Part shown: piece after piece, positions 27,901-40,094 of the stretch
How the letters are laid out: every line of letters starts with the position of its first letter
Numbering within the stretch: position 1 is the first letter of the stretch
DNA from: Sitta carolinensis
Lineage: Eukaryota; Chordata; Aves; Passeriformes; Sittidae
Direction of reading: 5' to 3'
Length of the DNA stretch: 64,000 nt
Assembly (NCBI GenBank): GCA_032173965.1
Contig: JAVUNC010000004.1
Location: 61,233,501-61,297,500 of the forward strand
Notes under the pieces: generated by a model
Seen by the model: only the letters and a program-made list of their open reading frames with translations
Told to the model about the DNA's origin: nothing
The model's database searches: none
Translations under genes and position numbers: made by a program

Positions 27901-30900
27901 AGCTGTGGTGTTTCCAATCATGACAAAGATGCCTAAGAACACATTTAGAAAATGTGAAATCTGGCTCTGTTCTGTGCACATTTGTCACTGCAAAGATCTG
28001 ATTCTGTAAGATGCCATTTCGGGCAAAATGTTTCACTTCCCTTTCACTGTGTCTGTTTCTTCCCACACAGAAATCATCAGGCAGGTGTCTCCGGGATAAG
28101 CTATGCTTGTTTTTAGATGCTGTGGGCTTGAATAGTCATCGTCAATACTCTAAATAGACAACTTCATGCAATTCCTGTAAGTATCCACCAAGTTCCAGGG
28201 CAATGACTGTGCTGAGTACAAGGGATCTCTAGCCCTCCAGAAGGCATTTCCTTCTCTGAAGCACCTTTCCATCCCCCAGTGGTGAGGTGGTTCCACTGGG
28301 AGGGAAGGAAGGACACTGTGAGAAGGTATGGGAATGACAGCAAAAGATATATACTCTGCTACAGACATCCCCCAGTATTTCACTCAGTAACAAAGATTGC
28401 CGCTTGTTACAAAGTGGCTTTGGTGCTCATGAACTGCACCCGAATCCAGAATTAGTAACATGTCTATAAATACAAAGTTGCTAGGTACAGCATTCTTGAA
28501 AATTGCTAGGCAAAAGGGAAAACCTCTTGAGGAGGTGCTGGGCAGTACGCAGAGAATAGGCTTCCCTGGGTAAGGACTGAGGATTTGGCAAAGTGCAGAA
28601 GCAACCTCCAGCAGAAGCCTTCCCTAAGCCTCACTAACAATTCCCAGCACTGCTGGGAAAAGCTTTTGCCAAATGCCTTTTCCCCCACCTTACAGAGGCA
28701 GAGAGTTTGAGTGCAGGACAGTTACAAGGATGCTCTTTTCCTGGGAAGAAGCGCCAGCTCAACCTGGAAATGTTGCTAATACCCAGCTGTAAGTGCAGAG
28801 AGTGCTTTGTTTTGCTGAGCAAACAGCAGGAGCCCCTTGGTCCCCAGGAGGACTTTATCCTTGAACAGCCCGGGCAGATGCCGTGGTTGTGACTTTTGCT
28901 GAAAGCTGCAAGGGGAGAAGCAACACCTCTGAAGTCAACAGATTTAAACTGAGAAAACAAGGAGAGAATGCCATCCAGACAGCAACGTGGGGTCGTTGTA
29001 GGTGTGGAGTTTCACAGCACAGATGGGTTTTCAGAGGGAGCAGGAAGGGGCTGGGAGTATGTTGAGTTCGGTGCAGAGCGGGTGGCAGGGCTGAGAGAGA
29101 GGAGGGACAGAGGAAGTGGGAGGGGAAAGCAGGGACTTGGGGACAGGCCAGGAAAGAGGTTTCAGCAGCATATCGTAAAGAGAGGAGCTCAGCAGGAGAG
29201 AAAAGCATGGACAAGAAAAAAAATATCTCTAAAAGTTGATTATTTAAGAAAATTATATTTTTTTTTTCTGAATCCTGGATTTTAGTGAATTCATATCTAC
29301 GAAGCAGCATGGTATGTGTTCAGTTTGAAATACCTGGAAAAATAAACACAAGGTTTTCCTCTTTAGCTTTCTCACCAATTCCTTTATGGAGGCTTTGCAT
29401 GTGCCTAACTGCCTAACCAGGCTTAGAAATCTTTAGAGGACTTTTTGGATTTGGATATGCATGAATGAATTGTGCCTGGCATGGCCAGAAGTAAATATGT
29501 ATTAACTATGTGCTGGTGTCACCATGAGCACAGCTGCATGGCTGGTGATGGGGCCTCACAAACAAATATCCAATGGCTTTAAGCATTTTAACTACTATTA
29601 AACCAACTCAGAACTATTGGCAGGCTGTCTGCCTTCAGAAAACAATTAAATCTACTCAGAGTCATGTCTAATTGACATGCTGGTAAAAATGCCTCAAGTC
29701 TCAGACTTGTCTGTGTTCCATCCTCCCTCTTAGCCAGCCATTACTTCTGCACCACTTGCCCTTCTTCCCTCATCTTGCCCTCTCATGAGCACATGTTCAC
29801 ACACAACCTAGGCTGCAGTTATTCCTGTGCTCTGCCCTTGCTGTAAGCCAGACTCTCAGACTGTGCCCTGTACCAGCTTGTACAGAGCCAAGGGTGGCTC
29901 CTGCAGAGGGAAGTTCTACAGATCTGAAACTGCCACACATCTTCCACTGAACTGCCAAGCATTTGCTGTCAGAATCGAAATATGCCCTTCTGTTTGCTTT
30001 TTACAGTCTCCCAAAATTGGAAATTACTTGGAAAAGCAAATGGCTACCAAAGGAATTAGGGCTGTGACTTGGGAAGGTCCAGAAGATGTATTTTCCTCTC
30101 TGTCACAGAAAACTGGGTAAGTGTTCCAGGTGAAAGGCTGCAAGACCTGGGCAGCCATTTACAGTGCCTGGTGTGGGTGTTCATGCATTAATATAACATG
30201 TTGCTCACATAAATGAATTCTGTCAAGCAAACTGAAATAACCTCTCTCCTTTTCTCTTTAAATATCACAAACAAATGCTTTGAAACAAGTTACTATTCCT
30301 ATGGAAACAGAGATGAGCTCCAATCAAAACCTTATCTCATGGCATGGCCTTTGTTACCCAGAGTGCTAAGCCATACCAGGTATAGAAAATAGGGAAAATC
30401 AGTTCAAAATAAGCTTTTTAAAATGTAATTTTAAGCTATCGGGCTACCATAACCTTAATATTATATGATTATAACAAGGAATAAAAAATTTGTTTCCATG
30501 TGTCCACTGAAATGAAGTTCCAGACTTGAACTCCATTTATTGGGCTGCAGTCTTTTCACACCTGAGTGAAACAGTTACAGAGCCTTTACAAAATGTTCTG
30601 ACTTTGGAAATCTAATAACACCTTTAGGTGTTCTGAAACCATTATGATATTTGACCAGACCGAGTATTTGTCTTAGACCAGATTTTCTACAGAGAGGCCT
30701 GACTGAAGCTCTGCATTCAGGGACAGCCAGTTTTGGATCCCAGTTTGTCTCGGTCATACTGAGGCTGGTGCAGCAGCACCTCCATCTCAGCTTTTGACTT
30801 CCTCAGGATGGTAATACAAGCAAAAATACTTCAGCCTTCTGTTGCAATGTGAAAAGTGAACGCACTTCATGAGTCACAGGGGCCAGGGCACCAAGAAGAA

Positions 30901-33900
30901 ACAAAATGCCTTTTACTCTGTCAGTGAAAGTTGCAAGAAAAAAAAAAAATGGGCAAAAACTGAGACCGAGCATGTTCAAGTAAAAACGTGTATCTATTGC
31001 CACAGTAAATGTGATTAAGCTGCCAAGGCTATCAGTGGATTTTCTGTCTCTGGAGGTCATCATATCAGAACTAGATGTCTTTCTGGATGACAACAGTAAA
31101 ACACAAGTAACTGAGCTCAACACAAGTGTTAATGGACGTAATTTAAGGGCTTGTATCACACAAGTCAGACTATAATAACACCTCTGGAATTAATGTCATA
31201 AAAATATGTAAAAAAGGCCAGTCTTCATTATCCTTGCTGAAGTGAAATGTCAGATTTTATCATGCCTTAATGACTGCACACAATAGATTTACAGAACATT
31301 TTACTCTGCTTCTTATCTCGGGACCTTATTCTTACCTTCTGCCCTCCACTTTTCCTCTTCTGTCTTCTGCAGATTTTTCTTTTGCAATCTTATGTACAAT
31401 AAAAAGACAGGGAATTTAACCTCACTGAGAGGCATAAACATAGCTCTATTTCAATTTTCCCCTAAAATCTGCTAACAGATAATCCAGTAAAGAAAAACAC
31501 AAGGAAAGACAATATATCCTGGTCTGAGAATCTGAAATTATACCAACTTACAGTGAAGCCAACAGCAAAACTTCCACTTCAGTCAGGCCAGAACTTGGTC
31601 TCTGGACATAAAACATGTGGCCACATTTATGTTAAGGATAGGGGACATTCTGAGTGCTTGTTTGTTTTAAGTAGTGTGAGTGAAAATACATGAGAAAAGT
31701 CTTAGACAATGGATTAGAAGACTGCATTAAAGATATTCATTGGCATTTGTCTTAACCTTGCCTCCCAGCTAAAGTAAAATGTAGGCAAGGAAGAGCTAGA
31801 TAATGATCACTTAAATGTCAAATGCTACCCTTAGCAAAATGAACAAATAAATGCCAAGAAAAAAAAAGCTTCTCAAACTCCAAAAGCTGACAAACAACTG
31901 CTAGTGGGCAGACATGTGCTGCACATGATGCACTGCACATTTAGCCAGACAAACCGCTTGTTTGGAGGTTAATGTTCTGTAACTTGATTGGTGAGACACA
32001 AATCTGAGCAGACATAAACTGGAAACAGAGGAGACACCTGACAAGAGGCACTAAAGAGAAGTATAACTTCAGCTTGTTACCTTGCTGTCTCTTCCCTCCT
32101 GATACTGCTAGTTATCATATAGATCTTGCCACTAACCTGTATTGCTTTTGAACTCTATAGTGCACATTATTAAAGCAAAATCCATCATCCAGAAGTCACT
32201 ATTATATAAAGGACCATTTTTAGGTGCTGCCAGATATTTTGCAGTAGTTGGAAAAGAGAATGGCAGGAGAGAGTAACTAAAGCGGAGTGAAAAAAACTGC
32301 TTGGGCATGTTTTCCTAAGTGACTTTAAAAAATATCTATTTATCTATATTAATCTATTAATTTGCTCTATATTTAACCATACTAGTACTGCATTCTCACT
32401 TAATTAATCACAACTTCTGTTCCACATAGAAGGGACTTGCATTACATACCCATAGTCCAAGCTACGTTACCCACATGAGCAACTGGTATCTGTACAAGGT
32501 CTGAGAATTGCGTCTCCTCTCTTTAAGCTCAGGGTTACTATTGCTTCAGTCCTTGGGTTTCCATGGAGTTGCAATGATTGCTTTCCTCCTTCACTGGCAG
32601 GAGCTCAAGCTGAATATGCTGTGTAACTGTGAAGAGTGCCCTGCATGCCTGAACAGGGTCTGTCTGTGTTCTGCTAGTAGAGACCCCTGAAACAAGACAT
32701 CTTTTTTTCCCATATCTATTTCTTCTGCTCTTTCCTCACTCAAAGGGAGAGATTTATGATTGAGAACTTTTATCTGCATGATTAACCTCCTCAAGGGATC
32801 CAGCTGGACTAGAATCACAGCTCCAGATATTGTACAAGGTGCCTCACACTCGCACCAAAGATATTTGTCTTTAATGACCAGCAGTCAGAGATTGACTTCA
32901 CCTATTCAGGTGCAGAAGGTGTGGTGAATTGATTGCTGATGTATGTGTAATTTAATTCTCAGCACCCTGGTCAGTTACAGTCTGATCAATTTGACTTCTG
33001 CTCAACTCCTGAACTGCTTTAGGTGCCACTTAGAGGATCACTTTAGCTTATGCAGCTTGATGATATTCTAATACCAGCAACAAAACAGATGTTCAAATGC
33101 ACCTCAAAGGTACTGGAAGGATGGGTAGATTTTAATTATTATAAAACACATATCTTACCTGAAGAAGCTCATTAACAACGCCATTTATTATAATCTTATT
33201 TGGTAGCTAGGTGCTTGCCAGAATGTACTCTAAAATGTGGTGACAAACACAGAGCCTAGCTGATATCAGCAAAGTACATCAGGCAAATTGGCAAGCTGGA
33301 GATGTGCAACATGCAGGTGTTGGGAAAACATGCATTAGAAAGAGTTTGCTTCCACTGAATGAGCTGACAAGGTAAATATTTCCCATTTCAGGATGTTACT
33401 GTGTCACCATAGGCTGTACTTCTGTTAGGCCACAGCTAGCCAGTATAACAGAAGTGAAACCCTGGAGTCATTTCAGGTAATAATGGTGATAATTCAGCAT
33501 CCCAAACCTTTTTATTCTGAGTCAAAACTCCGAGTGTACTCCACTGCAGCATGGAGCCAGAGGACAAACTACTGTTTATACAATAACATGAAAACTTCCA
33601 GTGCTGAGAGCTGTATTACAATGAAATCAACATATTATAAATCTGGTTCAGACTGCTTGGCTGCTTTGCACAGAAGTGTGCATATCTGGGGAAGAAAGGC
33701 AGAAATACCAGAGAATTTGACCAAAGAGGCAACATGGAAGCCAGGGGAATTTTGGAAATATGCCCCAAGGAAAACCTATGACCAAACACCAGATGAAAAA
33801 CACTGTGCTGCTAACAGGGAGATGATGCCCTTTTGTTTGACTCCTGCTGTTTCAGGGGAACAGATTTGGTGTATTGACAGATGAAGAAATTGAAGACGTT

Positions 33901-35822
33901 TCTGTTTCTATTATCAGTTTGTCATCCTAAGCAAAACAGCACATAAAGTTGTGTGAAAGTTCAAAAAGGGGTCAAATCCACATGGCAAATTGGTTTTTGC
34001 AATTTCTCTTCCTCCTTAGCTGTTACCCAAAACATCCTGTTTGTTGTAACACACCTTTCACCTAGGCATCCCTTCCCAGGGTGTCATGCAAGGCCATTTA
34101 ATCCCTTTTGTGGCAAACAAGTCAGTGCTCTTTTCCTGGGGTGGTAATAAGATGCAAAAGAACTCCAAAGTGACATTTGTATGGCACTGTTGCTTTTCTT
34201 TTCCCCTTACAATAGCACCCACTGGCAGTTGCAGTGCCTGTTTTGTGCACAATCTGGGATGCTGCAATTAACTTCTGAACACAGGTCTTTCCATAAAAGC
34301 ATCCACAAAGGGGTAGGAGGGGAAATTATGGATCCTGCTTCATTTATTTCTAAAAATAACAACATTTCATCAAGAACATGATGCTTGAATTTGCCTGTAG
34401 AGCATATTTAGATAACACAGGGAAAGGTGCCCTCTTGAGAGCAAGAAGAAAAAGCTCACTAAAGCTGTTACAAAAGGTGGTTGGGTATTTCAGAGCTATG
34501 CTGCCCTTCTCTTTGCATTGCAGGGTGGTGAGAAGTATAAGCTTCTTTCCTTCAATAAGAAAGAGAATATTGTAGAAGGACGCTGACAAAAAATATTTGA
34601 AATATTTTTATTTACATTATTAAAAGTGGTTGGATTATTAAAATATAATGATTTCAAAATAGCTAATTATTTTACTACTATTATATTTTTATTTCATTAC
34701 TGAAGTCAGCCTGGACAATGGAATTACAATGAGGATTGTTTCCTCTTTGATTCCCCATTTTCCATCGTGGTTTTAAAGCACAGGCGTGCTGTCTTTGAAC
34801 AATTTCCTTCCTCCAATTTGCACTCAATTAAGCAGTGTGGGTAAATGGCACAATCATATGCAGTCTTAATCTCACAGCTCTTCTGTTCTCTACTTTTTCT
34901 CTCAGGTTGCAGCCTTCAAGTTTGACAAGCCCCCCAAATTACAAGTATTTTGATGAAGCCTCGAAATGGCACATTTCTTGTGGTAGTTTCAGCATTTCTC
35001 TAAAGCAGTTTTTCAAATATCTTTAAATCTTTGCAAAAACTTAGTATTGGACATAAATTACTTGACAGTGATTAACCTCTCATGTGGCTTGGAATTTTAC
35101 CTGGATTTTGATAATGCTTTCTTTCTGCATCCTAGTTATATGAAAACAAACCAAAGGAGGCGTATGTGAACTGACAGAAGGCTGTATTACCTCTTTGCTT
35201 GGATTTGTCATGAGCATTTTGACTCCCAGTGTTACCATCTCCAGTGCCTGCATCTTTCCTGGCTTGGCAATAGCTGCAAAATTTTCAAGGATATTTTGTA
35301 ATCCTACATTCAAATCAGAACTGAAGCACTGAGTAAGAGCTGGGCCAGGGACTGGCCCATGAAAGATCCTGCAGGAGATGCCCTTTTGGACTGACAGAAA
35401 ACTATGGATACATATCTTTGAGAGTATTTTATCAAAACTGTTGTATGCTTAGTTCATGAAGATAACATCTGGGCCATGTTTCCATGACACTGATTTCTGA
35501 ACCAGACCTGTCCGCAAAAAGAATACAAGTTTAACAATTACATTTCTATTTTATAAAGGAAAAGTCAATTGAAATAGATAAACCTTAATGTGCTTAGCCA
35601 GAACCTGAAGATTCTCTGCTATACATCTCCCCCAGGTTTTTAAGTCCAAATAGGAAAAAAATCCCTTTGGAAGCAGGCCAAACACTTAAACTTAAAAGGA
35701 AGAATTCAGATATTATGTGGTTCTAAGGTTGTAACAAGCAATGTAGTAGACCACCCTATTAATTGTATCTTTAGGAAAATGCTTTATCTGAATCTAAACC
35801 AGATTAGTGCATAATTTTAAAA

Positions 35823-35934
35823 TTTAAAAAAAAAAAAAAAATCCCAGACCAAACAATCAACCAACCAATGAAAAAGTCTAAAAAACCAAACAAACAATCC
35901 TCCCCCCCCCTAAAAAAACCCAAAAAAACCCCTG
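35823..35934. repeat. A-rich and C-run low-complexity tract
   Basis: An uninterrupted A-run of about 17-18 is followed by ACCAAC/AAAC units, a C-run, and AAAAAACCC units. Confidence 0.85.
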
Positions 35935-36741
35935 TGTTTTTTATCCTGACATAAGAATATTATCAATTACACATTTCAAGACCTGGGTGGAATTACACCA
36001 CATTATCATCCCCAGCATCCAGGAATGAAGAATTTCTACCACCCTGCAACAGAGCAACTGCAACAGAGCTTGCCCCAAAGCTTTTAGAAAAGCTGCACAA
36101 TCCTGGATACTCTTGAGCCACTGGGGCTGAAACACAGCAAGCATTTCTTGGGGATGCTGTGGAGTGAAGGAGCTTTGGCTCCTTAGCCTTGCAGGAGCTG
36201 CAATAGTTACTCAGCTGTGGCAAGAAGAGTGAGGCAGCTCAAGGCTTGTTCTCACATGGGACCTGGCTAAGAACAGCTATTTAAAGGCTTTTTTTTTTTT
36301 ATTATTTTTTTTAAATTTCTCCCTCTCTCCCCTTATTCATTTGCACATATGTGTGGGAGATGGCCAGGACTTACAGATGTAATTTTCTTGACATGGATTA
36401 CATTCTATAAAATGAGACAGTCAATTTTCATTGAGTCACTTTTTACTATCATTTCAAGAAATGTTTTGGTAGGTTAGTAAGAGTGCTCTTTTCATGTTTC
36501 ATTTGGTGATATGTAATGAGAAAACTGCTTTAGCTTACTTTCAGTCATTTATCTACTATCTATAATTTTGATTATTTCATGTAGAAAAAAATTTCTGTTG
36601 CAGATGGACTGGTACACATGAAAACTTTGATGATATCTTTGATACTTAGCAATTGTATATGAACCACTTAAAATTGCTGAGGGATTATTTTTCTTGAAAT
36701 ACAGTCTAAAAGCAAAAATCTACCAGGCCCTCCTCCTCTAA

Positions 36742-36808
36742 GAATAAAAGAAAATTAATAAAAAAAAAAAAAAAAAGAAAAAAGAAAAAGAAAAAAGGAA
36801 AACAAAAG
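36742..36808. repeat. A-rich tract with AAAAAG units
   Basis: A long A-run followed by degenerate (A)nG repeats. It could be the poly-A tail relic of a plus-strand insertion, but no recognisable element body precedes it. Confidence 0.8.
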
Positions 36809-37605
36809 ATTTTTCCTACCATAAAACTATTTTGAGGTTGGAAAAAATGAGTGATGTCTCTCTTTTAGACTTCTGGGGAAAGTCTTTCCAATGCTGGAAT
36901 TTTCAGGCTGGGAGAAGGAATTACTATTTTCAGACTCATTCAGTCTAATCAAGGGATTCTGCATCTGCCCTTAGAGCTGCTTCCACTAAATCTAAATGTC
37001 TACCAGGCCAGGAAGACACCAGGGTACTTAAGTGCACAATGTTAATCAAGGCCTAGATGTATTTCTGAACACATTTTATATAGATCCAACTGAATTTTGA
37101 TTTAGAAAATAGTACTTCAGGTTCAGCACACACAAAATTTTTAGTCCAATTATTTTAATGATTTCTTTCTAAAAAAGATTATGTAATAAAGGTGCAACTC
37201 AGCCCGAGAATCTGTCTTTGCAAACTTCCTGTGGACTAGGGTCAAAGCACTCTGCACAAATACTGGAAAACCTGGTACTAATTAAAGCCAGATTCCCTCA
37301 TAATGGATCAATATCCAAGTGTGCAACAAGCTGCTGGCAAAGAACAAGAGCTTCTGTTAGTTCCCAAACAAGACAGACAACAGACCTTGCTGCCCCTGTG
37401 CTCAGCAGTTTCTTTGACAGATCAATGCAGAACCCACAAGCCCTGACCAAAGTACATCAGAATCAATACCACGAGGAGATCCAATTTCACCAGCACAACG
37501 GATAATGCCAAGCTTGCAGCATTACCTTGGCTGAGGGAAGAGCAGTGGCTGAAAATAACGTTTTGTGTTGCTTAAATATACATTTTATGGATTAAAAAAA
37601 AATAA

Positions 37606-37640
37606 GGGGGGGAGCGCGGGGGGGGGGACGGGGAGAAGGG
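37606..37640 (+). repeat. G-run cluster (G-quadruplex potential)
   Basis: Runs of 7, 10, 4 (with one more G nearby) and 3 Gs are separated by AGCGC, AC and AGAA, on the plus strand in an AT-rich context. A further GGG lies at 37648-37650. This meets the usual four-run pattern. Confidence 0.75.
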
Positions 37641-37829
37641 AGCATTAGGGAATTTAAAATGCTGACACACCATCCCCATCCCGCTCCAGATTTATGCCCT
37701 TAAAGACACTTAAGGCACTGAAACTAATGAAGACCCTGCTATGACTTCCTCTGAGAAGGAGCAGAAACCAGGAGAAAGCAGCTCTGGGCAATCTGCTGCT
37801 GATCACTCCGTATAAACAAGCCTATATTT

Positions 37830-38170
37830 CAGATCCTGTCTGCGGTCAGGTGCCTGATCCAGGCAAGAATCCAGCGCAGAGAGGCCGGTTTTGCAGATCA
37901 GCATCACAACCACTCCATCTAGTGTATCAGCCTCGCACAGCAGCAGCATCTCCCGAGAGCCAGAACCTCTCCCCAGCCGAGTTTTCCCCAGCAGCCGCTG
38001 GCAGCCGGGAGGTGAAGGCACCCGCCGAGCTGCGGAGGTGAGAGGTGGTGGGAGGAGCAGCAAATGGGTGTGGAGGCAGAGGGGCAATTGGGGAGCACAG
38101 GGTGTGAGGCGTACAGCGTGTGCGGCTGGGCTCAGGGGAAGCTCTCTGGGTGCTGACAAGGCAAGATGAT
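37830..38170. other. Small GC-rich patch
   Basis: GC- and CpG-enriched island of about 340 bases in AT-rich surroundings, just right of the G-run cluster. A plus-strand CGGAG|GTGAGA donor-like site lies at about 38039. It could be an alternative promoter or the first exon of an unannotated transcript; no coding frame is recognised on either strand. Confidence 0.3.
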
Positions 38171-40008
38171 GCAGTAATTACATTGAGGATGCTCTGAGCC
38201 CTGAAGTCCTATCAAAAAGAACTAGAGTGAGGAAGATGTAACAAGAAAGGAGGCATAAGGGGGTTGATTCTACCTTATCACTGGGCAATATATTCTGTTT
38301 TGACGGTATATTGATGAACATTAGCATACTCACAAGACACAAAAAGCTTGGCTTTTCCAAATTTTTCCCATTTCCCTCCTCCTGCAGGAAAGTCACTGTC
38401 TTGCAGGACAGGAAATAGCACAAACAATAGCAGAAGAAAATTCCATTACCTTACACCTTCATTACACAGGGAAGAAATGAAAAAGATTGCTCACGTAAGC
38501 GAGGCTTTCTTCAGGCAATTACTATAATGCAAACAATTTGTTTAAAGTCACCAATCTAGTACTTTGCCGTTTTCTGTCAATATTTTAAGACTCCTCCTCC
38601 ACAGACCTGTTGGAATATCTCAGTCTATGGACAATTCTCCTCATACCTATAGCAGAGCAGATCTGGAGCTGGTAAGGGTCCAGCACTTCATTACTGCTGG
38701 CCATCACAGGCAGATGCAGTCCTACACTAATTGTTGCTAGACAGAGAGCATCCCTACTTTTCCCACACTTGGTGGGCATCATGGTACAAAAGACACGGAG
38801 AATAAATATTTTCTACTGAACAGGAATTAGAGATGCTAAGCCAAAAGGTAGTTTGTTGGAGATAAAAGGAAAGAAGCAGAGCACAATCAATGGATTTTTC
38901 TAGATAAAGAAATCATTTGCTCTGTTTGTGGACATAATGGCACACTAACATAAAAAAAATGTCAAAAATTTCAATGAAGTGATTTCTTTTTTTCCGATGG
39001 GGATCTTTTACATTTTAAACCATTTCAATTTTCCTTTGCTATCTGAGTCAGTACTTCTTCATTTTGATTTCTCCTGGCCCTTCCTACTCCACTTGGTGCT
39101 ATAATAAGAGGCCTAGCTCTGTGGAGGGATATAATACTGCTCACACCAGAGAAGAAGAGCTAATACACTTCTCTCTCCCACTCACATGCAGCAGAGGAAG
39201 TGAATCACAGATAATCATGGACAATCCCATCTTATTTCTGTCCTTACCTGAGAAAGGTAACAAGGAGCCAAAGCATGGGAAGATCCTCTTCTCTGAAGGT
39301 TGGCTACCTGCAGACTCCCACATCATCAGGTGGACCTTTGTGGGGCTTTCACAGGAAAAAGGTAGAAGCTGCTGTGTATTTTTACCTGTTATGGATTTGC
39401 TGTAGATGCTTTGTACTTGCTCTTTGTTTAATTTTCTTTGGAAAACAATCCTTTGGAAACAATTTGAAAACATTTATTTTGATCCTTATTGACCCTTGTC
39501 CAATCACAACACCTGTTAATGCACCTCATCCCTGTTAATGCATCTCATCCTTGCTTACATCAGGATTTTCTTAAGAGGCTGGAACTGAAAAAAGGCAGTC
39601 TGCTTCCAAAGGGACTTTTGCCTTATACAGGACCAAGATATTTAACTTCAGGTGACCTCATCTTTGTAAAGTGTTGCAAAGAATCCTTTCTGGGATAGAA
39701 CATGCAGCAATCTATTCCAGATGAAGCTATTGCTTTGACCCTTCAAAATCAATAGCAGCACTGCCAACCACAAGTGCACCAACATAATAAATGTTCCTCC
39801 AGAAACATGGAGATGTCACAGAAAGCAGATTATAACATCTCTTGGAATAAAAAAAAAAAAAAGAGCAGTAGTTTTTCTGCCTCTTTCTCCTAACCTCTGA
39901 ATGCCTGGGCATGGAAAAATTGTGTTTTCAAAGGTTTTCAACGCCATAGAAGTCCAGAAGCCACTGGAGGGCAAAAAACCCACAACTGAGAATGTGACTG
40001 TGAGAGCC
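38171..40008. other. Non-coding DNA with a small duplication
   Basis: Includes a 19-base tandem duplication (39512-39530 and 39531-39549, CCTGTTAATGCACCTCATC with one change) and an A-run near 39849-39863. Nothing else is recognised. Confidence 0.5.
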
Positions 40009-40094
40009 AAACCAAAACAATGTTAAGCACTGGAAAGTCACAATGAAGTCAAAACCAAAACAATGCTAAGAACTGGAAAGTCACAATGAAGTCA
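40009..40094. repeat. 43-bp tandem duplication
   Basis: Two adjacent copies of a unit containing ACCAAAACAATG and CTGGAAAGTCACAATG, with about two substitutions between them. Confidence 0.9.

Larger units (their letters stand above)
23601..37605. other. Non-coding DNA, presumed PHACTR2 intron
   Basis: About 14 kb with no supported exon or RNA gene. It contains only simple repeats (AAAC units at about 24965-24992, an A-run at 30938, A- and C-rich sequence at 35823-35934, T-rich at about 36289-36312, A-rich with AAAAAG units at about 36742-36808). Confidence 0.5.

Noticed and set aside
35313..35363. Minus-strand ATG giving MGQSLAQ, considered as a relic of the MGQTSVS-type PHACTR2 start
   Set aside because: Only the first few residues agree, a stop follows after about 16 codons, and there is no donor.
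37803..38159. 118-codon minus-strand open frame in the small GC-rich patch, considered as an alternative PHACTR2 first exon
   Set aside because: No convincing minus-strand donor and no similarity to known PHACTR N-termini.
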